Part shown: positions 1 through 5,456 of the stretch, piece after piece
Layout of the letters: every line of letters begins with the position of its first letter
How positions within the stretch are numbered: the first letter of the stretch is position 1
Assembly (NCBI GenBank): GCA_021163525.1
Contig: JAGGTX010000236.1
Coordinates: 1 to 5,456, forward strand
From: Caldifarciminota bacterium
GTDB taxonomy: Bacteria; Hydrothermota; UBA3072; B12-G15
Direction: 5' to 3'
DNA length: 5,456 nucleotides
The notes under the pieces: generated by a model
What the model was told of the DNA's origin: nothing
Databases searched by the model: none
The model's input: only the letters and a program-made list of their open reading frames with translations
Position numbers and translations under genes: made by a program

Positions 1-671
1 CAGGTGTTGAGAATGCCTTTGATATTCCTGGTTATGTGCCAAAGTACATAAGACCATTGTTCTCAAAGGGAAGTGGCCCATTCAGGTGGGCTGCACTCTC
101 TGGTGAACCAGAGGATATTTACAAAACTGACGATATGCTTTTGAAGGCCTTCCCCGAGGACGAGCATCTGAGGAAGTGGATTAAGATGGCCCACGAGAAG
201 GTGAAATTCCAGGGACTTCCTGCAAGGATTTGCTGGCTTGAATATGGGGACAGGGCAAAGTTTGGGGAAATTGTGAACGACATGGTGAAGAAGGGTGAAC
301 TAAAAGCGCCCATTGTGATTGGAAGAGACCATCATGATACAGGTGCAGTTGCCTCTCCATACAGGGAAACAGAGGCAATGAAGGATGGTTCTGATGCCAT
401 TGCTGACTGGCCCATACTGAATGCACTTCTCAATGTGGCCTCTGGTGCTACATGGGTATCAGTTCATCATGGTGGTGGTGTTGGAATAGGTTATTCAATA
501 CACGCTGGCATGGTTGTGGTTGCTGATGGAACAGATGAACAGAGGAAGAAACTCCTAAGGGTTCTGAATAATGACCCAGGAAGCGGTGTGGTGAGGCATG
601 CAGATGCAGGGTATGATATTGCCATAGATACGGCAAAGAAGAAGGGTATCTGGATGCCAATGCTGAAATGA
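1..671 (+). CDS. hutU: Urocanate hydratase (urocanase), C-terminal part, 5' truncated by window
   Basis: Urocanase uses tightly bound NAD+ as an electrophile to convert urocanate to 4-imidazolone-5-propionate, the second step of histidine degradation in the cytoplasm. The reading frame is open from the window edge (first full codon at base 3) and ends at TGA 669-671, giving 222 residues, about the last 40% of a protein that is usually near 550 residues. The match to the family is strong across the whole fragment: YIRPLF then [10 protein letters not shown] with EDIYKTD (about 45-127), the urocanase signature [10 protein letters not shown] (207-236) with its conserved cysteine codon at 231-233, [11 protein letters not shown] (about 297-326), a histidine-glycine-rich [11 protein letters not shown] stretch (465-497), and the C-terminal HADAGYDIA motif (597-623). 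By my recollection the signature cysteine is the functionally important Cys410 of the Pseudomonas putida enzyme; its distance to the C-terminus fits. The GTG at 36 is an internal valine and not a start. The stop overlaps the hutI start by four bases (ATGA). No defect is visible in the part present. Confidence 0.97.
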   Translation, partial: GVENAFDIPGYVPKYIRPLFSKGSGPFRWAALSGEPEDIYKTDDMLLKAFPEDEHLRKWIKMAHEKVKFQGLPARICWLEYGDRAKFGEIVNDMVKKGELKAPIVIGRDHHDTGAVASPYRETEAMKDGSDAIADWPILNALLNVASGATWVSVHHGGGVGIGYSIHAGMVVVADGTDEQRKKLLRVLNNDPGSGVVRHADAGYDIAIDTAKKKGIWMPMLK

Positions 672-1870
672 TTGACATTCTCATAAAGAATGGAACCCTC
701 ATAACCCTTGCAGGTGGTGTGAGAAGAGGAAGGGATGTGGACCTGGGTATCATTGAGAAAGGGGCAATTGGTGTAAAGGATGGTAAAATTGTATGTGTTG
801 GTGATTGCCCTGATAAAGCAGAAGAGGTTTTTGATGCAGAGGGCAGAGCTGTCTTTCCCGGGTTTATTGACCCACATACCCATGCTGTTTTTGGAGGACA
901 GAGATCAAATGAGTTTGCAATGAGACTCCAGGGAAAGTCCTACATGGAGATAAGGGCAATGGGTGGTGGGATAAATGCGAGTGTGAGTGAAACAAGGAAG
1001 GCTTCTTCAGATGAATTAAGGTCCATTCTCATAAACAGGCTTGAAGAGATGGAAAACTGGGGCGTTCTAACTGTTGAGGTGAAGTCAGGATACGGGCTTA
1101 ACAGGGAAACAGAGTTGAAGATGCTCCAGGTGATAAGTGATGTGAAGGATAGGTTTGATGTTTTACCAACATTCCTTGGTGCCCACGATATACCACATGG
1201 AAGGTCAAAGGATGAATACATTGATGAAGTCATCCAGATGATTCCAGAGGTCTCAGAAAAGAAACTTGCCCGGTTCATAGATGTTTTCTGTGAAGAAGGC
1301 GTTTTTAACCCTGAGGAGTCCAGAAGGATACTGCTTGAGGGAAAGAAGTATGGGTTGATACCAAAAATACACGCAGATGAGATAAAGAGTTCAGGTGGTG
1401 CAGAGGTGGCTGGTGAGGTGGGTGCCATCAGTGCAGACCACCTGTCAAAGCCTTCTGATGAAGGTTTGAAAAAGATGAAGAGTGCAGGGACTGTTGCAGT
1501 ATTCCTGCCCGCATGCTCTTTCTATCTGGGTTCAGATAGACCACCGGTTGATAAATTCAGGGATATGGGCATCCCCATTGCCATTGGAACAGACTTCAAT
1601 CCTGGTTCTTCCCCTGTAATCCACCTGACACTTGCAGCATCCATTGGATGCATACACTATGGTCTTACAATTGAGGAGGCAATAGCAGGTATAACAATAA
1701 ATGCTGCCCGTTCACTTGGTCTGGAAAAAATTAAAGGAAGTCTTGAAATTGGGAAAATTGCTGATATAATTATTAGTAGATACACAGACTATAGAGAACT
1801 CCTCTACTGGATAGGAGCAAATCCTGTTTACAGGATTATAAAAGGAGGTAAATGGCTTGAATGGAAATGA
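668..1870 (+). CDS. hutI: Imidazolonepropionase
   Basis: This metal-dependent amidohydrolase opens the ring of 4-imidazolone-5-propionate to give N-formimidoyl-L-glutamate, the third step of histidine degradation and the direct follow-on of urocanase. The 400-residue length is typical. The N-terminus (about 1-65) and the C-terminus (about 355-400) form the composite beta domain, and the middle is the TIM-barrel. [14 protein letters not shown] carries metal ligands H70 and H72. KIHADE carries H235 and the catalytic-type E238, SADHL carries H258, and [10 protein letters not shown] carries the last ligand D309. R79, Y92, Y142 and H173 sit where substrate-binding residues of the Bacillus subtilis enzyme are expected, with a constant offset of about 10 to 15 residues from its numbering as I recall it. 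The ATG at 668 overlaps the hutU stop as ATGA. Only a weak GGA (652-654) lies upstream, so translation probably depends on coupling to hutU. All key residues are present, so the enzyme should be active. Dihydroorotase-like or guanine deaminase-like relatives are ruled out by the HTHAVFGG and GTDFNPG context. Confidence 0.97.
   Translation: MIDILIKNGTLITLAGGVRRGRDVDLGIIEKGAIGVKDGKIVCVGDCPDKAEEVFDAEGRAVFPGFIDPHTHAVFGGQRSNEFAMRLQGKSYMEIRAMGGGINASVSETRKASSDELRSILINRLEEMENWGVLTVEVKSGYGLNRETELKMLQVISDVKDRFDVLPTFLGAHDIPHGRSKDEYIDEVIQMIPEVSEKKLARFIDVFCEEGVFNPEESRRILLEGKKYGLIPKIHADEIKSSGGAEVAGEVGAISADHLSKPSDEGLKKMKSAGTVAVFLPACSFYLGSDRPPVDKFRDMGIPIAIGTDFNPGSSPVIHLTLAASIGCIHYGLTIEEAIAGITINAARSLGLEKIKGSLEIGKIADIIISRYTDYRELLYWIGANPVYRIIKGGKWLEWK
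1841..1849 (+). promoter_or_regulatory. Strong Shine-Dalgarno site that decides a TTG start
   Basis: AAAGGAGGT lies inside the end of hutI. Its GGAGG core (1844-1848) is eight bases before the TTG at 1857, a good spacing, and this TTG opens the 347-codon frame. Two nearby ATGs (1852 and 1861) are in another frame and stop after 2 and 5 codons, so they cannot start the gene. The next in-frame candidates, TTG 1875 and ATG 1905, have no comparable site upstream. Confidence 0.8.
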
Positions 1871-2900
1871 AATATTGAAAGCTCTTGTTCTTTCTTACAG
1901 GATGTTTCTTGAGGAATCAAACGGAGAAAACATTTTATTTCTCTCAAAGAATCTTGCTGAGTATGGGCTTGTGAATGATGCAGTGGCACTCCTCATAAGA
2001 TACCTCACAGAGGGCGGTGACCCTGGTAAGATTCAAAATATTATTGAACCCTTCCCCCAGCAGGTGAAGGACCTATTTAAGAAAACAGAGACAGAGAGTG
2101 AGGGTGAGGAGGACTTTGATGCCCAGTCATACCTTGAGATGGCTGACCTCCTGTGGGACATCGGTTCACCTGATGATGCAAAACAGAACTATGTCAGGGC
2201 AATACAGGGGCTTGCTGCAAAGGGGGATGTTGACAGGGCGAATGAGATACTCGCCACTGTTAAGGAGAGATACCCTGATGACCCTGAAATTCAAAATTTA
2301 CAGGTTGCAGCTGCTCCAGCAGGTCAGGATATTTTGAAATCCCTCCAGTCAATGCACTTTGACATTCCATCGGAGAAGGAGGGGGAACTCAGGCTCAACC
2401 TTGGTAAGGCACTGCTTGAGGATAACATTATTGAACAGGGTATATCAGAACTGAAAAAGGCTTCAATGGTTGGTGGATTCTTTGGAGAGGAGGCAGGAAA
2501 GGCACTTTTAGACTTCTACATTTCAAGGGGAGAACTGGAGAATGCCCTTCCCCTTGTTGATGAGTATCTTGCAGGTGAGGTTAGGCTTGACTATCTATAC
2601 AGAATTGCTTCAGGGTTTGAGAATGCTGGTAATAAAGATAGGGCAATAGAGATTTATAAGACAATATACAATGCAAATCCAGAGTTCAGGGATGTAAAGA
2701 ATAAGGTTATGCCGCCTGCTCCACCTGAGGAGAAAAAACCAGAAGAGGTTGCGGTCCCATCCATGCCAATCCCTGAACCTGTCCAGAAAGTTGAACCTTC
2801 TCCTTCAGGGGTGCAGGAGGCAAAGCATGTGAAGGCTGTGAAGAAAACGAAGAAGGTCAGGGCAGTTAAACTTGATGACGAAAACATAATCTTCGTGTAG
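1857..2900 (+). CDS. TPR-type repeat protein with Pro/Lys-rich C-terminal tail
   Basis: This gene encodes a 347-residue protein of unknown specific function. It is mostly short alpha-helical pairs of the tetratricopeptide (TPR) kind, which usually mediate protein-protein contacts. Recognisable or degenerate units lie at about 24-56 (AEYGLVNDAVALLIRYL), 91-140 (YLEMADLLWDIGSPDDAKQNY, then GDVDRANEILATV before a PDDPEI turn), 177-240 (LRLNLGKALLEDNIIEQGISELKKA, then ISRGELENALPLVDEYL) and 244-276 (YRIASGFENAGNKDRAIEIYKTIYNANPE). A probable disordered linker follows (about 285-323, rich in Pro and Glu), then a basic cluster (about 324-338, KAVKKTKKVRAVK) and an acidic-hydrophobic end (LDDENIIFV). 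No signal peptide or membrane segment is visible, so it is probably cytoplasmic. The start is TTG, chosen for the AAAGGAGGT site eight bases upstream; it overlaps the hutI end by 14 bases. The next gene begins eight bases after its stop. Co-transcription with the ATPase suggests they work together, but this is inference. Confidence 0.85.
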   Translation: MNGNEILKALVLSYRMFLEESNGENILFLSKNLAEYGLVNDAVALLIRYLTEGGDPGKIQNIIEPFPQQVKDLFKKTETESEGEEDFDAQSYLEMADLLWDIGSPDDAKQNYVRAIQGLAAKGDVDRANEILATVKERYPDDPEIQNLQVAAAPAGQDILKSLQSMHFDIPSEKEGELRLNLGKALLEDNIIEQGISELKKASMVGGFFGEEAGKALLDFYISRGELENALPLVDEYLAGEVRLDYLYRIASGFENAGNKDRAIEIYKTIYNANPEFRDVKNKVMPPAPPEEKKPEEVAVPSMPIPEPVQKVEPSPSGVQEAKHVKAVKKTKKVRAVKLDDENIIFV

Positions 2901-2905
2901 GAGGT
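2899..2905 (+). promoter_or_regulatory. Shine-Dalgarno site of the ATPase gene, overlapping the upstream stop
   Basis: AGGAGGT overlaps the TAG stop of the upstream TPR gene and lies just before the ATG at 2909. The gap from GGAGG to the start is only four bases, slightly short, but the N-terminus it yields (MEYESFYGF) is what this ATPase family normally shows, and no other start fits better. Stop and ribosome site sharing bases points to re-initiation coupling. Confidence 0.75.
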
Positions 2906-2908
2906 AGA

Positions 2909-3724
2909 ATGGAGTATGAATCTTTCTATGGATTCAGGAGAGAACCATTTTCAGATACACCGGACCCCGATCTCTTTTACAGTGGTCCTGAACACTCAAG
3001 GGCATTCATAAAACTTTTACATATAATAAGGAAGAAGAGGGCACTGGGGATTCTCACAGGTGAGATCGGATGTGGTAAGACCACACTTTCAAGGAAGATT
3101 CTTAATGAACTGAAGAAGGACGAAAATATACATGCTGGTCTCATGATACTCACACATCCTGGTTTTGATATTGACTGGTTCCTTACAAGGCTTGCACAAC
3201 TACTGAATGTTGAAACCGACAGTTTTTCACATTCAGAGATAATTGGTGAGATTACAAACAATCTCTTCAGACTCCACCAGGAAGGCAAGCATACTATTGT
3301 GATTATTGACGAGGCAAACAACATAACAAATCCCGGTGTAATGGAGGAGATAAGGGGGCTCCTTAACCTTGAACTCACAGGCTCAAGGCTGATAACAATC
3401 ATACTGAGTGGAATGCCTGAGCTTATAAACAACATAAGAACAAATCCTTCCCTTAACCAGAGGGTTTCGTCAATAATAAGGCTGTCAAAACTTTCTCTCA
3501 ATTCAACAAGGGAGTACATAAGGTTCAGGGTGAAACAGGCTGGTGTTGATAATGATGTTTTCACCCAGGAGGCTGTGGATTCCATTTATAATCACAGCAA
3601 GGGTGTACCAAGGCTTATCAATGTGATATGTGATAATGCCCTTCTTGAAGGTGCAATGTTCAGGAAGAATCCTGTTGATAGTGATATTGTGAACAGGGTC
3701 TGTGAAGAAATGGGGCTTGGATAA
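2909..3724 (+). CDS. ExeA/GspA/MshM-like AAA ATPase, ATPase domain only
   Basis: This is a P-loop ATPase of the ExeA/GspA family, whose members help build secretins and related machines of type II secretion, MSHA-type pili and exopolysaccharide/PEP-CTERM loci. The 271 residues hold the full ATPase core. The family N-terminus (FYGFRREPFSDTPDPDLFY, about 6-24) is followed by Walker A GEIGCGKTT (51-59), Walker B TIVIIDEANN (129-138, with D134 and E135), a sensor-1-type segment LSGMPEL (166-172), a probable arginine finger in NQRV (R185), the REYIRFRVKQAG segment (201-212) and a sensor-2-type GVPRLIN (232-238, R235). All catalytic motifs are intact. The protein ends soon after the helical lid, so it lacks the transmembrane helix and periplasmic peptidoglycan-binding domain of Aeromonas ExeA. 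In length it resembles MshM or the XrtA/PEP-CTERM-associated ATPase. It should therefore be cytoplasmic. It lies between two TPR genes and its TAA shares one base with the downstream ATG. Family assignment is firm; the machine it serves is unknown. Confidence 0.9.
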   Translation: MEYESFYGFRREPFSDTPDPDLFYSGPEHSRAFIKLLHIIRKKRALGILTGEIGCGKTTLSRKILNELKKDENIHAGLMILTHPGFDIDWFLTRLAQLLNVETDSFSHSEIIGEITNNLFRLHQEGKHTIVIIDEANNITNPGVMEEIRGLLNLELTGSRLITIILSGMPELINNIRTNPSLNQRVSSIIRLSKLSLNSTREYIRFRVKQAGVDNDVFTQEAVDSIYNHSKGVPRLINVICDNALLEGAMFRKNPVDSDIVNRVCEEMGLG

Positions 3725-5456
3725 TGGGAAAAACCGAGAAGATTACTGAACTTAAGATAAAGGCGAAGAATGCAATGACCAAGAACAAACTGGATGAGGC
3801 AATCCAGCTATATGAGAAGGCACTCTCACTTAACCCTGAGGATCCTGTTACAATGAATGAGATTGCAGAGGCATACAAGAAGAAGGGCGACCTGAACAAT
3901 GCTAAAAAGTATCTATGGGATGCATTAGAGGCATACAAAAACCTTGAATACTACCCTAACGCCATTGCAATTGCCAAAAAACTTCTCAACCTGGGTGAGG
4001 ATGAACTTGAGATAATGGAGATAATGGCAGACCTCTATTCAAAGCAGGGTCTCATTGGTGATGCAATAAGTGCATATTATGGGCTTGCGGAAAAATTCAT
4101 GAAGGAGAAGGACATTGATGGCGTTCTTACCACCTATAAAAAGATCGTTGAACTCACTCCAAAGAAGGCAGATATAAGGCTCAAACTTGCTGACATCTTT
4201 GTATCCCAGGGTAAGATTGATGAAGCGATTGAACAATACCTTGAAGTGGAAAAGATATATAGGGAGCAGGGAAGGGTGGAAGATGCAGATCAGATAAAGA
4301 TGAAGATTGCTGAATTAAAAGGGGAAGTAGTAGAAGAGGCACCAACCCCGGCTCCTGAGGCGGAAAAAGAGGAATTTGTTTTTGAACAGGCAAAACCTGT
4401 GTTTGAAGAAAGTAAGGAGACTGCTCCTGTAGAAGAGGCAGAACCATTGATTGAGGAGGAGGTTGCGGAGAGCACTGAAGAGGAACTGGTTTCAGCAATA
4501 GAGGGTGAGGATACAATTCCAGGTGTTCCTCAACCAGAAACTGTGAGTGTTGAAAAGGCTGTGAGTGACTGGATGGATTGGGTTACACTTGCAGAACTAT
4601 ATGAATCTGTCCAGTCAATTGATGATGCTGTTGAGTATTACACCAAGGCAGCGGATTATTTTTTTGAGACAGGAGATTATGAAAAGGCTGAGGAGTTGTA
4701 TGCAAAGGTTTCAAAACTCAAACCATTTGAATTGCGACCAATTCAAAAACTCATACAGATTGCACTGAAGACAAATGATAAATCAAAGGCAGTTGAGGCT
4801 TACATATCACTCCACATCTGTTTGAAAAAGAGGGGTGCAGAGGAAGAGGCACAGAAGGCACTTGAAAAGGCATTGGCAATAGATCCACACCATCCTGCAT
4901 TGCAGGAATACTTCCCTGAACTGGCAGCGCAGGAGGAGGTAAAGGAAGAGGTCAAGAAAGAAAAGGTTGCAGAGAAGCCAGCAAAGGCAAAGAAGGAGAA
5001 AAAAGAAGAGGTTGCTGAGATAAACTTTGAAGAACTCCTCAAGGAAGAGGAGGAGGCAATATCAATCAAACTACAGGAACCCACACCTGGTGAAGAAAAT
5101 ATTGAATATCTTCTTGAACAATTCAAGGAGAAGATTTTTGAGAACATTTCAACCGAAGACTTTTCAAGCCATTATGACCTTGGGTTGTCTTATAAGGAAA
5201 TGGGGTTGATTGATGAGGCAATAAATGAATTCAAGATTGCAATGAGGGGGGAGAGGGAGAGGTTGAAATCACTTGAGATGCTTGGGCTGTGCTATGAGGA
5301 CAAGGGCGATCTGAAAACCGCTGAATTGATTTATAAAAGGGCAATAGAAAAGGAGGCTCAGAAAGACCCTGTGAAGATGCTGGCATTCCATTATCACCTT
5401 GGGGATATATATGCAAGGCAGGGTAAGTTGAAAGAGGCAATAAAGGAGTTCAAGGA
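3724..5456 (+). CDS. Large modular TPR protein with Glu/Lys-rich linkers, 3' truncated by window
   Basis: The frame is open from ATG 3724 to the window end (577 full codons plus two bases) without a stop. The start shares its A with the ATPase stop TAA; only a weak GGGG (3712-3715) precedes it, so coupling to the ATPase gene is likely. Three TPR blocks alternate with two low-complexity linkers. Block 1 (about 6-198) starts with a clear unit ending DEAIQLYEKALSLNPED and includes KLADIFVSQGKIDEAIEQYL. Linker 1 (about 200-279) is very rich in Glu, Pro and Val. Block 2 (about 283-400) includes WVTLAELYESVQSIDDAVEYY, TGDYEKAEELYAKVSKLKP and EKALAIDPHHPAL. Linker 2 (about 402-458) has Lys/Glu runs. 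Block 3 (about 460-577 and on) holds HYDLGLSYKEMGLIDEAINEF, then LEMLGLCYEDKGDLKTAELIY and HYHLGDIYARQGKLKEAIKEF. No signal peptide or membrane helix is visible, so a cytoplasmic scaffold is the best guess. An ATPase gene followed by a TPR gene recalls mshM-mshN of MSHA pilus loci, but MshN is membrane-anchored and this protein is not. The true function is unknown. Confidence 0.9.
   Translation, partial: MGKTEKITELKIKAKNAMTKNKLDEAIQLYEKALSLNPEDPVTMNEIAEAYKKKGDLNNAKKYLWDALEAYKNLEYYPNAIAIAKKLLNLGEDELEIMEIMADLYSKQGLIGDAISAYYGLAEKFMKEKDIDGVLTTYKKIVELTPKKADIRLKLADIFVSQGKIDEAIEQYLEVEKIYREQGRVEDADQIKMKIAELKGEVVEEAPTPAPEAEKEEFVFEQAKPVFEESKETAPVEEAEPLIEEEVAESTEEELVSAIEGEDTIPGVPQPETVSVEKAVSDWMDWVTLAELYESVQSIDDAVEYYTKAADYFFETGDYEKAEELYAKVSKLKPFELRPIQKLIQIALKTNDKSKAVEAYISLHICLKKRGAEEEAQKALEKALAIDPHHPALQEYFPELAAQEEVKEEVKKEKVAEKPAKAKKEKKEEVAEINFEELLKEEEEAISIKLQEPTPGEENIEYLLEQFKEKIFENISTEDFSSHYDLGLSYKEMGLIDEAINEFKIAMRGERERLKSLEMLGLCYEDKGDLKTAELIYKRAIEKEAQKDPVKMLAFHYHLGDIYARQGKLKEAIKEFK

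Noticed and set aside
63..65. Serine in PLFSKG of urocanase, where I recall cysteine in many homologues; possible loss of a catalytic residue
   Set aside because: The functionally important cysteine, judged by distance to the C-terminus, is the one in [10 protein letters not shown] (231-233), which is present. The serine is more likely harmless variation.
940..1428. Minus-strand open frame of 162 codons opposite hutI
   Set aside because: It is a shadow of hutI, with Ser/Pro-rich low-information sequence and no family resemblance.
2977..3585. Minus-strand open frame of 202 codons opposite the ATPase gene
   Set aside because: It lies wholly within the well-supported ATPase gene, is rich in Ser, Leu and Ile as expected for the complement of a Lys/Glu-rich frame, and shows no recognisable motif.
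2909..3724. Transposition helper ATPase (TniB/IstB type) as an alternative identity
   Set aside because: The N-terminal FYGFRREPFSDTPDP segment is characteristic of the ExeA/GspA group, and there are no transposase genes or terminal repeats nearby.
3700..3740. Possible promoter or terminator between the ATPase and second TPR gene
   Set aside because: The genes overlap by one base, no stem-loop followed by T run is visible, and no convincing promoter boxes were seen.
4321..4560. Low-complexity Glu-coding stretch considered as a DNA repeat or a frameshifted region
   Set aside because: The frame stays open, TPR sequence resumes in the same frame afterwards, and no exact tandem unit is visible; it reads as a protein linker.
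4565..5209. Short plus-strand frames at 4565-4768 and 5027-5209 inside the second TPR gene
   Set aside because: They are out of frame with a long, uninterrupted TPR reading frame and have no motifs of their own.

Overview
The window is one uninterrupted plus-strand gene train of five genes with almost no non-coding DNA: the C-terminal part of urocanate hydratase (hutU, 1-671), complete imidazolonepropionase (hutI, 668-1870), a complete 347-residue TPR-type protein (1857-2900), a complete 271-residue ExeA/GspA-like AAA ATPase (2909-3724), and the first 577 codons of a large TPR protein (3724 to the window end, still open). The junctions are a 4-base overlap, a 14-base overlap, an 8-base gap and a 1-base overlap. 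This is what a single, translationally coupled operon looks like. No promoter, terminator, RNA gene, mobile element, CRISPR array or intergenic stretch was found.

The first part (1-1870) encodes steps 2 and 3 of histidine degradation: urocanate to 4-imidazolone-5-propionate, then to N-formimidoyl-L-glutamate. The first step (histidine ammonia-lyase) and the last step are not in the window and may lie upstream. The second part (1857-5456) encodes two TPR scaffold-like proteins flanking a P-loop ATPase of the type that helps assemble type II secretion systems and type IV pili (ExeA, MshM). The ATPase has no membrane or peptidoglycan-binding domain. The downstream TPR protein alternates three TPR blocks with two Glu/Lys-rich linkers. 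No membrane anchor is visible in any of these proteins, so a cytoplasmic ATPase/scaffold module is the simplest reading. Its substrate or machine cannot be named from this window.

The organism is a bacterium. Coding strands are purine-rich, arginine is written almost only as AGG/AGA (I noticed only three CGN codons), isoleucine ATA is common, and proteins are rich in Lys and Glu. That style, with compact overlapping genes and abundant TPR proteins, is reminiscent of thermophilic or uncultivated lineages (for example candidate phyla such as WOR-3), but this assignment is a guess from style and not from a marker gene. The most interesting feature is the tight attachment of a TPR-ATPase-TPR cassette to a histidine-degradation operon.
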